NCBI GenBank assembly: GCA_947646735.1
Contig: CANTFK010000981.1
Span: forward strand, 209,773-273,772
Reading direction: 5' to 3'
Source of the DNA: Peronospora farinosa
Lineage: Eukaryota; Oomycota; Peronosporomycetes; Peronosporales; Peronosporaceae
DNA length: 64,000 nt
Positions 9,900-20,008 of the stretch are shown here, one piece after another. Every line of letters begins with the position of its first letter. The first letter of the stretch is position 1. The translations under genes and the position numbers were made by a program. A model generated the notes under the pieces. The model did no database searches. It was not told the DNA's origin and saw only the letters and a list, made by a program, of their open reading frames with translations.

Positions 9900-9916
9900 C
9901 TCATTCCGCATTTTGC
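9900..9916 (+). promoter_or_regulatory. Oomycete Inr + FPR core promoter
   Basis: CTCATTCCGCATTTTGC fits the oomycete core promoter consensus of initiator plus flanking promoter region (CTCATTYYNCAWTTTNYY) at nearly every position. It lies 37-53 bp before the ATG at 9954 and marks the likely transcription start of the DUF3605 gene. It also supports assigning the window to an oomycete. Confidence 0.65.
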
Positions 9917-9953
9917 ACGCTACCGCACGCAACGTTACAACAAGTCAGACACA

Positions 9954-10490
9954 ATGCTACTAGTCGATAAACAGGAGACAACAACGAGGTTGCAAGAATT
10001 CTCACCCGGTAGCTCGCTACAAAGTCAAAAGACAGGAAGCGTTGCAACAATACTATCCTGTACCCGCCACGAAGACTCGTATCAAGAAGAAAAAAGTTGC
10101 CCAAATCGAGTCAATGGTGAAACCATGAGGACTTTAGCCGTTGAGTATTGGGACCGAACAGACGAATGCCTTGAGCGTAAATGGGCTCATATGGACATGG
10201 TGGACCGAATGTTCATTTCGAGAGAAGAGCTTATTCTCGCTACGACCCTGCATCACGAGGAGACTGTTCTAGAGCCTAATATGTTTCCATACGATACTCC
10301 GAAAGGAATCAGCCATTGGACGTTATGGAGTCGTCATGAAATGAACCACACAGAGATCGAGGAGTTTGTGTGCAACTGGATAAGAGAGAATGCTCCTCAA
10401 GTGGAAAGATGGAACTACGACGAGAACTTGTCGCGCTCGATCGATATCTTTCACGTGCATGTGTACTTGAAAGAAAAGGAGACGAGATGA
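9954..10490 (+). CDS. DUF3605 family protein
   Basis: A 178-residue protein in one exon; the ATG at 9954 was chosen because the Inr at 9900 lies just upstream, while the frame's earlier start is only a TTG. The C-terminal half carries the DUF3605 signature: LEPNMFPYDTP from about residue 106, then HWTLWSR, and a final SIDIFHVHVYL with H167 and H169. The family occurs in fungi and oomycetes; its function is unknown. The first 60 residues are low-complexity and weakly conserved-looking. Neighbours (TrpC-TrpF and an LRR gene) give no functional hint. Confidence 0.7.
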   Translation: MLLVDKQETTTRLQEFSPGSSLQSQKTGSVATILSCTRHEDSYQEEKSCPNRVNGETMRTLAVEYWDRTDECLERKWAHMDMVDRMFISREELILATTLHHEETVLEPNMFPYDTPKGISHWTLWSRHEMNHTEIEEFVCNWIRENAPQVERWNYDENLSRSIDIFHVHVYLKEKETR

Positions 10491-10794
10491 CGCAGTACTT
10501 TGTGTGGGGATAATGCAAAGCCTACACCTTGAGTATGGACGGTTGAAAAAGTAGTGAAATTTGCAGCTTCATATCAATCCGCATTCGGTAATTTGTCAGT
10601 TAGTGGTGGTGCTATAACAGGTTTAATTGTGCGTTTCTTCCTTCCCAACCAGCAGGATGTAACAAGTACCATCTATGCAAAGCTCCTATCGTGAAGTAGT
10701 TTTTTAGATCTCTTGCCGTTTACGTTGCACCAAAGTGATCGGTTGTTTGTTCTATACTATGTTGCACAATCATCTTCAAGTAACAATCATTCCG
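10491..10794. other. Intergenic region
   Basis: No coding frame or RNA gene seen. TCATTCCG directly before the ATG at 10795 resembles the first half of the oomycete initiator but lacks the CA end. Confidence 0.4.
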
Positions 10795-12915
10795 ATGGCG
10801 GAACAATCTCTCGGCGACAGTATTGCTACTGCGCTACGCGGACTACTGAGTCCATTGCCCGGCAATGACAGCGCAGCAGAATACGAGGCTGCATCATTGT
10901 CACTTGCAGTGAATTTTTACCGCATCGCGCCTCCCTCCGTGCTGCACGCGCTCCAAGCTCTAGTTACAATGGAGAGCTACTCACACTCGCTCCAGCGCTA
11001 TGCGCTGGTTAAACAGGCCTTCTGGGAGCAAGTTCTGGCCTCGAATCTAATGGTTAATGGCTTCAAAACTCGCAAGCATCATTTACAGCTGCAAGACGAG
11101 CAGTTTCCAAGACTTGTGCTGGATTTCTCGCGTTGTACGCTCACGACGGAGCTGCTCGAGACGTTGACGGAGTTCTTCGCTCAATCGCGGCTTCCTCAGT
11201 CTCAATTCGCAAGTGTAAAAGTGAATAAAGAGATAAAGTCGTCCTGTCGACTGGTTCCTGTGGCTCTGAAGCTCGTCAGATGCCGCCTAACAGCAGATTC
11301 AATCAAGAGACTCAAGTCGGTGCTCGTGTCTGAACGATGGACAAATGACGCGCCGGTGAGGTTCAGTGTGACGTCGCTAGATTTGAGTGAAAATTCTATG
11401 CAGAGTGACGAGTTGATGGCTTTGACAGACTTGTTGGATGAGTGCAGACAACGACAGAGTGAGCTACCGCTACATGAGCTCGTGTTGGAAAACGCCTTGA
11501 GCCGAGCACTCACAACAACAAATTGGACGGCATTTCGAGCTTTTGTGGGTGAAGCATTCGGTGTCAAGGGAGGGTGCAAGGCATCATTGAAGCGCTTGTC
11601 GCTGGCAAAAAACTCGTTGAGCTACCACCATGTCGGTTGTATTTGCTCAGCTTTGAGATGCACAAGTCTAGAGGATCTCTCTCTGGCGTGTACACTTTCA
11701 TTGGTGGATTCAGCTGACCGCAAGACTTGTTGGCAGTGGCTAGCGATTGGACTTCGTCCCATGATTTCTCGCGGTCGGCGGTCAGGACTTCGACATTTAG
11801 ACTTGTCAGAAAACCCTATGTTCCCCATAGACAGTGAAGCATGGCGCGAAAGTCTTCGTAACCCTCAAGCAGCAGTCTTGCAGTGGCTTGAAGATGTAGC
11901 ACCTCAAGCAATTTCTTGTCGTGGCACGACCGTTTGTTGTCTTTTGTCCAGTAATACTGAGCTAAACTCGTCGCCGACAGAAGCCTCTCCGCGACTCCGC
12001 ATTATCGAGAAAGAGGTCAAAGCAACTAGTCTTGGTGCTGGCGAATCCAAAGAGTGGGAAGTTGTGGCCACTCTTACAGGTCAACATGAATGGCTTTGCG
12101 TTGTGATTCCAGCCTTCGGAGTAGCCTGGACTCGGTCAAACCACGCAATGAGGTGGGAGCATACTGAAGATGGCTTAAGCTCCGCTTTGGCAGTACTGTC
12201 AGAGCTCGTGATGAATGACATGGCAGCTTCTCGGACCACGACGGAGGCGCTGGAGCGCTTTGTCGGAGGTTTTGGTGGACGACTGCGGTCATTAGAGCTA
12301 CGGCGCAACGCGTTATCTGCCATGGACCTGGACGCGATTTTAGCCGGCTGTCAGCAGCTTAACATTTTGGATTTAGAAGGCTGCAGGGTTCTACAACTCC
12401 AGCTACTCGTCGATGCTCTGAGTGGAGTGCTAGGCCAAAATCTCCGGAAATTGAATCTTAATGCCAACCTCATTGGTACTGACTCGTTGAACGTGCTCAC
12501 AACAGCTTTGCGTGGGCAAGCACTAGATCGTGTTCCAGTACTTCAGGAGCTGCGTGTCGCACACAATGAGATCGGCGCCAATGGTGTGCGCCATCTACAT
12601 GCTGCTTTGGAATCCAATAAAATGTTGATGTTGCTGGAGCTGGATCTACCGAACGACGGTGCTGAGGTACCTCGGCATCCCGATGACGACGAATACGTTC
12701 AGCTCAATCGGACGCGCTGCATGAGGCTGGATGCGTCCTTCCAGAACGAGTTGTTGGGCGTTACTCCACTGCCTGCTGACCGCAGGCTAGCGTTCTTGCT
12801 GGTGCTGAATGCTTACGAAGTAGTGCTGGATCGGGGCATCAGCTGTGCCATCTTCAGTTTTGCAGCCAACGAGAAGCGACGCCGCATATTTTGGAATACC
12901 TCCCATACTTCATGA
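10795..12915 (+). CDS. Leucine-rich repeat protein, ribonuclease-inhibitor type
   Basis: A 706-residue single-exon protein. The ATG at 10795 has a strong context (CCGATGGCG); an alternative ATG lies at 10759. LRRs of the RNI type are visible in two groups: about residues 150-340 (SLDLSENSMQSDEL, LKRLSLAKNSLS, LRHLDLSENPM) and 490-610 (LRSLELRRNALS, LNILDLEGCRV, LRKLNLNANLIG, LQELRVAHNEIG). Between the groups lies a non-repeat segment of about 130 residues. There is no signal peptide or membrane segment, so it is likely cytosolic or nuclear. LRRs of this type bind proteins; a partner cannot be named. The C-terminus (SFAANEKRRRIFW) is basic. It does not look like an RXLR or Crinkler effector. 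Confidence 0.75.
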   Translation: MAEQSLGDSIATALRGLLSPLPGNDSAAEYEAASLSLAVNFYRIAPPSVLHALQALVTMESYSHSLQRYALVKQAFWEQVLASNLMVNGFKTRKHHLQLQDEQFPRLVLDFSRCTLTTELLETLTEFFAQSRLPQSQFASVKVNKEIKSSCRLVPVALKLVRCRLTADSIKRLKSVLVSERWTNDAPVRFSVTSLDLSENSMQSDELMALTDLLDECRQRQSELPLHELVLENALSRALTTTNWTAFRAFVGEAFGVKGGCKASLKRLSLAKNSLSYHHVGCICSALRCTSLEDLSLACTLSLVDSADRKTCWQWLAIGLRPMISRGRRSGLRHLDLSENPMFPIDSEAWRESLRNPQAAVLQWLEDVAPQAISCRGTTVCCLLSSNTELNSSPTEASPRLRIIEKEVKATSLGAGESKEWEVVATLTGQHEWLCVVIPAFGVAWTRSNHAMRWEHTEDGLSSALAVLSELVMNDMAASRTTTEALERFVGGFGGRLRSLELRRNALSAMDLDAILAGCQQLNILDLEGCRVLQLQLLVDALSGVLGQNLRKLNLNANLIGTDSLNVLTTALRGQALDRVPVLQELRVAHNEIGANGVRHLHAALESNKMLMLLELDLPNDGAEVPRHPDDDEYVQLNRTRCMRLDASFQNELLGVTPLPADRRLAFLLVLNAYEVVLDRGISCAIFSFAANEKRRRIFWNTSHTS

Positions 12916-14444
12916 GAAAATATGATTCATGGTCGTCGATTTTCGCGCTATGATAAGCCGCAGTAAGTAAAGCAAAATGGCCGCGCAGCGCTAAACTGTT
13001 CGAGATCTTTGAAGAAGGTTCCATCACTCCTGGCAATTAAATGCGCACATCCACCGACATCAAAGCCTCCGTTAGTGAACGAAAGTGTCACGGGTCATAA
13101 TTACGCCGCCCGCAAAAGCTTCGTCCCCACGAGCCCACGGCACTAATCTGAAGGATGTAAATCATGACGTTGACAGCACGAGAGGACAAAAGGTTGGTAA
13201 TGACACATCTTTCGACTTACAGGGCGAGAAGACCATACATCATCTCCCAAATATTCTACCGGCTCAGTAGATTCGAAACGAGCTGAACTATTCGGTTTCG
13301 GTGGAGCATGACGGTAGCAAGGCACGATATCACGTAGGACGCAATACTCGTGGGTGGCTTTTAGGTGCGAGTATGGTGACAGATTGCAAGAGGAGAGAGC
13401 TATAACCGACTGTAAAGAAAATGGATGACTGAAGAAGCCTGTGCGACTCAGACAGCGGCTTCTCTATTACACCGCGCAGTGCGACTATACTGCAGTATGA
13501 TTTTCGCTCAAGGGACCGCCAGCCACCTCCTACGCGCGTGAACAACAAAATCGATATTGCACCAAGGAATGGAGGTGAACACTATGATTGCATCGCCCTA
13601 TGACAAGAGCACGAGTGTGAGTAATGGGAGATGAGTCTCGGTGCCGCAGCCGGCCACAGGACCGGCGTGGTGCTCATTTACTACACGGTCAATGGTGCAT
13701 GGGCCGACTGGCTGGTTTTCTCTTCACTGCGGCGCTCAAGTGTGAAGTGACTTTGATGGCTTCCTCCAACATCATCGTATGTGTAGAGGCTAGCGAGGTC
13801 GCCTCCTTGGAAGACGAATAGCCATCTCGTTTGATGTAGCCTACCTTTTCCGCTTTCGCCATGTCGAAGCTGTGCTGTTGTCCAATAAGCTAACTAACTA
13901 TTCCATCGCTGAGCGTCCAGTGTGCTGCAAGTACCTTTCAGATGGAACAATGCATGCAGCTTGGTGAATGAACGATGCGTAACAGTTTATTCGTGCTGCA
14001 TGAGCGGCTACTTGATACAGAGTACGAGAAACTGAAGGTGTTGGAGCAGATTTTTTCATTCTCAAGACATCGCAGTAGTCAACTTCACCAACGATAATAT
14101 CATCGTAAGGCATTATCGCCGACGAAGTCACCATGCAGCAACTAAGTGCCGAGTAAACAAATGGCACCGAGCTGCTAAGTCAATTTCCAGATTGAAATGC
14201 AGTCAGTGAACCATATCTCCTGTGATTGTGTTTAAAAACAGGATTTCTAGACGCACTCTGACGGAAGAAGCTTTTGTTAAAAAGTAAGAAAAATGAATGA
14301 CCCGTGGCTTTGTTAATCTACATGTGAGAACCACTTAAGACATATTACAATCCATAGAAGTAACTAGAACATCTCCTAGCGTATGATGAAGCTCTGGAGT
14401 TGATATCAAGTGCAACTTGCACTTCCAACAGCATTTAGATGCGC
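12916..14444. other. 1.5-kb region without a clear gene
   Basis: Several short coding-like frames exist on both strands but none is convincing. On the plus strand, 13631-13750 encodes 39 residues including TGVVLIYYTVNGAW, and 13281-13395 contains VEHDGSKARYHVGRNTRGW. On the minus strand, 13862-13690 starts with an ATG and reads MAKAEKVGYIKRDGY, and 14130-13898 reads PYDDIIVGEVDYCDVLRM. They may be relics of one decayed gene. No RNA gene or repeat recognised. Confidence 0.4.
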
Positions 14445-15839
14445 TTAGGAACTTGACTGAATTGCCTTAAGCACCTGCTGGTTGTAGTATTCTGCGGCTT
14501 GCTGAAGACGAGCGTACATCTGTAGTGATCAAGACGAAGGTCAGCACCGAAATCACAACCACACCACATGAACGGACCACAAACTTACTTGCTCCAGGTT
14601 CTTCAGCTCTTTCTCATACTGAGCTTCCTCTTCCCTCATCTTGAGCTCGACCTTGCGGCTGGCATCAGTGTTTTGGATAATGCGCTGGCGGACTTCGAAA
14701 TGTACCGACTCGAGCTTCTTAAGCTTTTCGCGAGCAATTTGAAGTGCTTTTGTCGCAGCTTCTTCCGCCATCCGTGCTTCCTCGATAAACTTCCATAGAT
14801 CTCGTCTTTTCAGCTCGACAATCTTCTCTAGCCGCTGTCGACGAGTATGTGTCTCCATCGTAAGGACTTTAAGCTCACGAATACGTGTGCGGGCGGCCTT
14901 AACCTGTTGTTTCACTTGTTTGCAAGCCTTCATCTCCTGCTTGATCTCGTCCAACACTGTAAATGTCCTTGCCAGTTCCTTCTCTGCTTTTTCGTACACG
15001 TCAATGAATATCAGCACCGCGCTGCGTTTCTCTTCCAGCACATGGACATCATCCTTGGCCTTCTCCACTGTTTCTGCAATGGACGCAAGTTCTCCTTTAA
15101 CACGGTCAGGCGACGTAACAATCTGCGCCTTTAGCCGTTCAATTTCCGTCTCTGCTTCAATCTTGTTGAACCTCGCAGATGCTACAAGGTCTTCCATTTC
15201 TTTGCGTTTATCACGCTTCTCGTCCTTCTCATGATGCATCACTGCTTGTTGTCGATTAAGAAAATTGATCTCCTTCTGTAGATCCGTCACTTCCATCTGC
15301 AGTTGCAGTCGTGCAGGCTCTTCGGCCTTCTGTTCTTCCAGTAATTGATCCAGTTCTCGTTTCAACACCGCGTTCTCTTCACGCAGCACCTTTGTTTTCT
15401 CCAACATCTCGTCCGTGTGTCCCGTAATATCACTAAAGGCCGCCAGTCGCTCCTCGCGGAACTTGGCAAAGTTAATAAGAGCGCTGAGCTGCCGTCGGAC
15501 GCGCTTAGGCGTCGGGTGCAGCACATCACGCAGCCCAAAATCGTCGACGCCACAGGCTGCCAGTAACTGCTGCGCTTTGCGGTAGAACACAAGCTCGGGA
15601 ATTGACTCGGCGTGGATCTCGGGGAAGCTCAAGGTCGATAGACCTGGGAACGCAATTTGTGCCATGTCCTCACGTGTGACACCCATAGTTGTTTCAATAA
15701 AAGCTTCTAGTACTGTACGCACAGCACCAGCATCACAAGCGCGAATGTCTTCTTCGGACACATGTACGCGCATTTCCCTTAGACACGCAAAGATCTCGCG
15801 CGGCTTGAGCAACGGGAACGAATACACACCAGTTGCCAT
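14445..15839 (-). CDS. NUF2: Kinetochore protein Nuf2 (Ndc80 complex)
   Basis: Two exons on the minus strand: 15839-14589 and 14519-14445. A 69-bp intron has donor GTAAGT and acceptor CTACAG. The product is 441 residues, near the 464 of human Nuf2. Residues 1-130 form the calponin-homology-like head: it begins with YSFPLLKPREIF and ends with PTPKRVRRQLSALINF, matching the human PKAKRTSRFLSGIINF. The rest is heptad-rich coiled coil to the end. Nuf2 pairs with Ndc80 in the outer kinetochore and holds spindle microtubules. Without the intron, the frame would end in an unrelated tail (VSLWSVHVVWL), whereas splicing adds MYARLQQAAEYYNQQVLKA, a good coil. The start ATG is followed directly by the conserved head. 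Confidence 0.9.
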
Positions 15840-16101
15840 GGTGTTTTGCTTTACTTAGAAGGTAGAGTACCTATTTTATGGGCACTTTTAAAATTGGAAT
15901 ATTTATTATTGTTATCTTGGTAATTTGGGTTTTGATTCGAACTCGATGGGTGGTAAATATTAAGGGAATGACACTTTATGCTATTTCCACCACACCATAA
16001 TAGTTGCGCATTCTTTACTATTTCCACCACACCATTACTTTTGTTTTGACAACATCACACAATACGCCACACCACACCACACCACTAGACTACACCGCAT
16101 C

Positions 16102-16540
16102 ATGCCAAAACTTAACGCACAGACCGTCTTTGCGGACCAAGACGCGCTTATAGATCATGTCAAGAAGTATGGACTAGAGGCAAATTACGCATATACCATC
16201 AAACGATCTGACAAAGCGCGCACCCATTCGCGTGTGGGACTAGGTTGTGACCTTGGCGGCTCATTTCATAAACAAATATTACCCCTTGTTACCGATAAAA
16301 AACAGCGTGAAAGCGGAACACGGTTGACCGACTGCAGGTGGAAAGTAGTTGGAATTTAGCGGAACGATGGATGGCATCTTGAAGTAAAGTGCGACGAGCA
16401 CAACCACATTTCCTCGACCGCCCTTTCTGTACATCAAAGTTGTCGGCCCCTACAAAGGATATATCTGAGTCTATCGAGAAAATGATAGCAGCTGGTGTGC
16501 CTGCGTGCCAGTGTTGACATCGCTACGCCAAGAGTCCCCT
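16102..16540 (+). pseudogene. Broken FAR1/MULE-type transposase N-terminus
   Basis: The frame from the ATG at 16102 reads a FAR1-like zinc-binding domain (FADQDALIDHVKKYGLEANY, then GCDLGG and RESGTRLTDCRWKV). It stops at a TAG at 16357-16359, and continues in the same frame with DGWHLEVKCDEHNH, the His pair that completes the motif. A frameshift near 16445 then leads into KDISESIEKMIAAGVPA. The DDE transposase core is absent. FAR1 domains of this kind precede MULE transposases in oomycete genomes. It sits 0.4 kb left of the tRNA array. Confidence 0.65.
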
Positions 16541-16918
16541 GCATGCTTGGCGACCGCAAAAATAATCTATAACACCAATGTGGTGGAGTGGGTTCCCAAA
16601 ATTGTATGATGAGACCCCAAATTACTCACTGTGTCGGACTGCCGACTGTCGGAGGGGGCACCCTGATGCCGCGTATGGACCTTCTCTCACCTTGTGTACC
16701 CGTTGGCTGGCGGGTTGCGCTCTTTGAAATACTTGGTGAGGACGTAGACGTCTGCCTCTAGAGAGGTAGACCTGAGGGGCATCGAGTGGATATTCTTCGC
16801 TCGGTGGGACGGTAGGTGGACACTCGATCGATCTTGTCGAGAGTGGACGTAAAACCGAATTCTTTAGGGAGCTTGTCGTCCCTGAACTTTTCCTAGGTAG
16901 TCTCAGAGGTATGAACCA
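16541..16918. other. Left flank of the array, unassigned
   Basis: The minus strand holds a coding-like stretch in two frames, for example EKFRDDKLPKEFGFTSTLDK around 16890-16830, broken by stops. It could be a transposon relic, but the family is not recognised. Array homology starts at 16919. Confidence 0.35.
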
Positions 16919-17008
16919 CGCGGTGTGCATAGGAGTGTGGTTGTGTGTAGGAGTGCGTTTGTTTGTTTGTGAAACTGTGTGTGCTTTAGATGGTGCAGGA
17001 ATTCTCGT

Positions 17009-17019
17009 TAGTATAGTGG
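17009..17019 (+). promoter_or_regulatory. Pol III A box of copy 1
   Basis: TAGTATAGTGG fits TRGYNNARNNG fully. It is identical in all 62 copies, at +7 to +17 of each tRNA. Confidence 0.8.
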
Positions 17020-17051
17020 TTAGTATACCCGCCTGTCACGCGGGTGACCCG

Positions 17052-17062
17052 GGTTCAATTCG
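17052..17062 (+). promoter_or_regulatory. Pol III B box of copy 1, altered last base
   Basis: GGTTCAATTCG differs from GGTTCRANTCC only at the last base. The same change is in copies 1-24. It is also the base that breaks the T stem. Confidence 0.8.
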
Positions 17063-17074
17063 CGGACGGGAAGC

Positions 17075-17078
17075 TTTT
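17075..17078 (+). terminator. Pol III terminator of copy 1
   Basis: TTTT starts two bases after the discriminator base. The same CTTTTGC context follows every one of the 62 tRNAs, and further TTTT tracts recur about every 12 bp behind it. Confidence 0.75.
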
Positions 17079-17476
17079 GCTCTTGCTTTTGCTCTTGCTT
17101 TTGCTCGTTTTGCTTTCAGCACGCTACTCTTTGCTCTTGCTTTTGATCTGCGCTTTGCAGTTTTCTCTTTTGCTCTGTTCTTTTGCTCTGTTCTTTTGCT
17201 TTTTTCGTCTTTGCACTTCACACTGTGTTCTTTACTCTGCGTCGGCGCTCTTGGTGCTCATTTCTCCTGGTGCTTACAACTACTTTCGTTTCACATGCAG
17301 TACGGTTGATCATAACGAGAGCGGGCACGGCATGGATCCTGTTAGCTGGTACAACCTCATGTAGCACTTTGAACAGGCGCAAGGCGAGTGTGTAGTAAGA
17401 CTCGATCCCGGTTCCGGATGACAATGCTGTGCAGCACCTGACGCGTTTGCTTGTCTTTAGCCTTGCAGGTCACGGA

Positions 17477-17551
17477 GATGACGCGTGGTCATCGGTGAGT
17501 TGTATGAGAGAGTGCGGCTGCTCCGTGAATGCGTAGAGTGCTCGTTGAGCA
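17477..17551 (+). other. Conserved spacer block with two small hairpins (copy 1 example)
   Basis: GATGAC-GCGTG-GTCATC (17477-17493) and TGCTC-GTT-GAGCA (17539-17551) are perfect short inverted repeats. Both stems are kept in type-A and type-B units although the bases between them differ. The block could be a small RNA, a protein-binding site, or simply shared by recent duplication. Confidence 0.35.
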
Positions 17552-17726
17552 TGGTGTTCGCTGACGCTATCCGTGGTATGTCCGTGAGTCTGTGATAGTG
17601 ACGTGGGGGCTCGAAAGAGTGCATCAGGAAATCAGGATATGGTGCGGTGTGCATAGGAGTGTGGTTGTGTGTAGGAGTGCGTTTGTTTTGTTTGTGAAAC
17701 TGTGTGTGCTTTTGATGGTGCAGGAA

Positions 17727-17798
17727 TTCTCGTTAGTATAGTGGTTAGTATACCCGCCTGTCACGCGGGTGACCCGGGTTCAATTCGCGGACGGGAAG
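17727..17798 (+). tRNA. tRNA-Asp(GTC) copy 2, 62G variant
   Basis: Next copy 735 bp on. The linker has one extra CTTTTGCTCTTG repeat compared with other copies. The spacer keeps the CTCTGTTCTTTTGC duplication shared only with copy 1. Confidence 0.88.
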
Positions 17799-18461
17799 CT
17801 TTTGCTCTTGCTTTTGCTCTTGCTTTTGCTCTTGCTTTTGCTCGTTGCTTTCAGCACGCTACTCTTTGCTCTTGCTTTTGATCTGCGCTTTGCAGTTTTC
17901 TCTTTTGCTCTGTTCTTTTGCTCTGTTCTTTTGCTTTTTTCGTCTTTGCACTTCACACTGTGTTCTTTACTCTGCGTCGACGCTCTTGATGCTCATTTCT
18001 CCTGGTGCTTACAACTACTTTCGTTTCACATGCAGTACGGTTGATCATAACGAGAGCGGGTACGGCATGGATCCTGTTAGCTGGTACAACCTCATGTAGC
18101 ACTTTGAACAGGCGCAAGGCGAGTGTGTAGTAAGACTCGATCCCGGGTCCGGATGACAATGCTGTGCAGCACCTGACGCGTTTGCTTGTCTTTAGCCTTG
18201 CAGGTCACGGAGATGACGCGTGGTCATCGGTGAGTTGTATGAGAGAGTGCGGCTGCTACGTGAATGCGTAGAGTGCTCGTTGAGCATGGTGTTCGCTGAC
18301 GCTATCCGTGGTATGTCCGTGAGTCTGTGATAGTGACGTGGGGGCTCGAAAGAGTGCGTCGGGGAAGCAGGATATGGTGCGGTGTGCATAGGAGTGTGGT
18401 TGTGTGTAGGAGTGCGTTTGTTTTGTTTGTGAAACTGTGTGTGCTTTTGATGGTGCAGGAA

Positions 18462-18533
18462 TTCTCGTTAGTATAGTGGTTAGTATACCCGCCTGTCACG
18501 CGGGTGACCCGGGTTCAATTCGCGGACGGGAAG
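18462..18533 (+). tRNA. tRNA-Asp(GTC) copy 3, 62G variant
   Basis: Next copy 737 bp on. First unit with the CTGCGTTTTGCAGTTTGCGC spacer form that then runs through the array; type-A spacer. Confidence 0.88.
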
Positions 18534-19198
18534 CTTTTGCTCTTGCTTTTGCTCTTGCTTTTGCTCGTTGCTTTCAGCACGCTACTCTTTGCTCTTGATT
18601 TTGCTCTGCGCTTTGCCGTTTGCTCTTTTGCTCTGCGTTTTGCAGTTTGCGCTTTTGCTCTGTTCTTTTGCTTTTTTCGTCTTTGCACTACACACTGTGT
18701 TCTTTACTCTGCGTCGACGCTCTTGATGCTCATTTCTCCTGGTGCTTACAACTACTTTCGTTTCACATGCAGTACGGTTGATCATAACGAGAGCAGGCAC
18801 GGCATGGATCCTGTTAGCTGGTACAACCTCATGTAGCACTTTGAACAGGCGCAAGGCGAGTGTGTAGTAAGACTCGATCCCGGGTCCGGATGACAATGCT
18901 GTGCAGCACCTGACGCGTTTGCTTGTCTTTAGCCTTGCAGGTCACGGAGATGACGCGTGGTCATCGGTGAGTTGTATGAGAGAGTGCGGCTGCTCCGTGA
19001 ATGCGTAGAGTGCTCGTTGAGCATGGTGTTCGCTGACGCTATCCGTGGTATGTCTGTGAGTCTGTGATAGTGACGTGGGGGCTCGAAAGAGTGCATCAGG
19101 AAATCAGGATATGGTGCGGTGTGCATAGGAGTGTGGTTGTGTGTAGGAGTGCGTTTGTTTTGTTTGTGAAACTGTGTGTGCTTTAGATGGTGCAGGAA

Positions 19199-19270
19199 TT
19201 CTCGTTAGTATAGTGGTTAGTATACCCGCCTGTCACGCGGGTGACCCGGGTTCAATTCGCGGACGGGAAG
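19199..19270 (+). tRNA. tRNA-Asp(GTC) copy 4, 62G variant
   Basis: Next copy 738 bp on; linker CTTTCCAGC with an extra C; TTCGCG in the pyrimidine tract. Confidence 0.88.
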
Positions 19271-19936
19271 CTTTTGCTCTTGCTTTTGCTCTTGCTTTTG
19301 CTCGTTGCTTTCCAGCACGCTACTCTTTGCTCTTGCTTTTGCTCTGCGCTTTGCCGTTTGCTCTTTTGCTTCGCGTTTTGCAGTTTGCGCTTTGGCTCTG
19401 TTCTTTTGCTTTTTTCGTCTTTGCACTACACACTGTGTTCTTTACTCTGCGTCGACGCTCTTGATGCTCATTTCTCCTGGTGCTTACAACTACTTTCGTT
19501 TCACATGCAGTACGGTTGATCATAACGAGAGCGGGTACGGCATGGATCCTGTTAGCTGGTACAACCTCATGTAGCACTTTGAACAGGCGCAAGGCGAGTG
19601 TGTAGTAAGACTCGATCCCGGGTCCGGATGACAATGCTGTGCAGCACCTGACGCGTTTGCTTGTCTTTAGCCTTGCAGGTCACGGAGATGACGCGTGGTC
19701 ATCGGTGAGTTGTATGAGAGAGTGCGGCTGCTCCGTGAATGCGTAGAGTGCTCGTTGAGCATGGTGTTCGCTGACGCTATCCGTGGTATGTCCGTGAGTC
19801 TGTGATAGTGACGTGGGGGCTCGAAGGAGTGCATCAGGAAATCAGGATATGGTGCGGTGTGCATAGGAGTGTGGTTGTGTGTAGGAGTGCGTTTGTTTTG
19901 TTTGTGAAACTGTGTGTGCTTTAGATGGTGCAGGAA

Positions 19937-20008
19937 TTCTCGTTAGTATAGTGGTTAGTATACCCGCCTGTCACGCGGGTGACCCGGGTTCAATTCGCGG
20001 ACGGGAAG
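19937..20008 (+). tRNA. tRNA-Asp(GTC) copy 5, 62G variant
   Basis: Next copy 738 bp on; CTTTCCAGC linker; GATTTTTCTC in the tract, as in copies 6-9. Confidence 0.88.

Larger units (their letters stand above)
17002..17073 (+). tRNA. tRNA-Asp(GTC) copy 1, 62G variant
   Basis: 72 nt, no intron, no encoded CCA. The acceptor stem TTCTCGT pairs with ACGGGAA, the anticodon stem is CCCGC/GCGGG, loop CTGTCAC (anticodon GTC), discriminator G. The T stem CCGGG/CGCGG has a G52.G62 mismatch. Next copy 725 bp on. Edge copy with private variants: TGTTTGTTTG upstream, CGTTTTGC linker. Confidence 0.9.

Noticed and set aside
10795..12915. LRR protein as a secreted effector or receptor
   Set aside because: No signal peptide, no RXLR or LFLAK motif and no transmembrane segment.
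14847..15234. Plus-strand frames with Leu/Ser-rich hydrophobic stretches
   Set aside because: Antisense shadows of the Nuf2 coiled coil.
17403..17425. Second tRNA-like B box (GATCCCGGTTCC / GATCCCGGGTCC) in the spacer
   Set aside because: No acceptor, D or anticodon arm can be built around it on either strand.
17470..17560. C/D box snoRNA in the spacer
   Set aside because: AGATGAC and CTGA resemble the C and D boxes, but there is no terminal stem and no second box pair at fitting distances.
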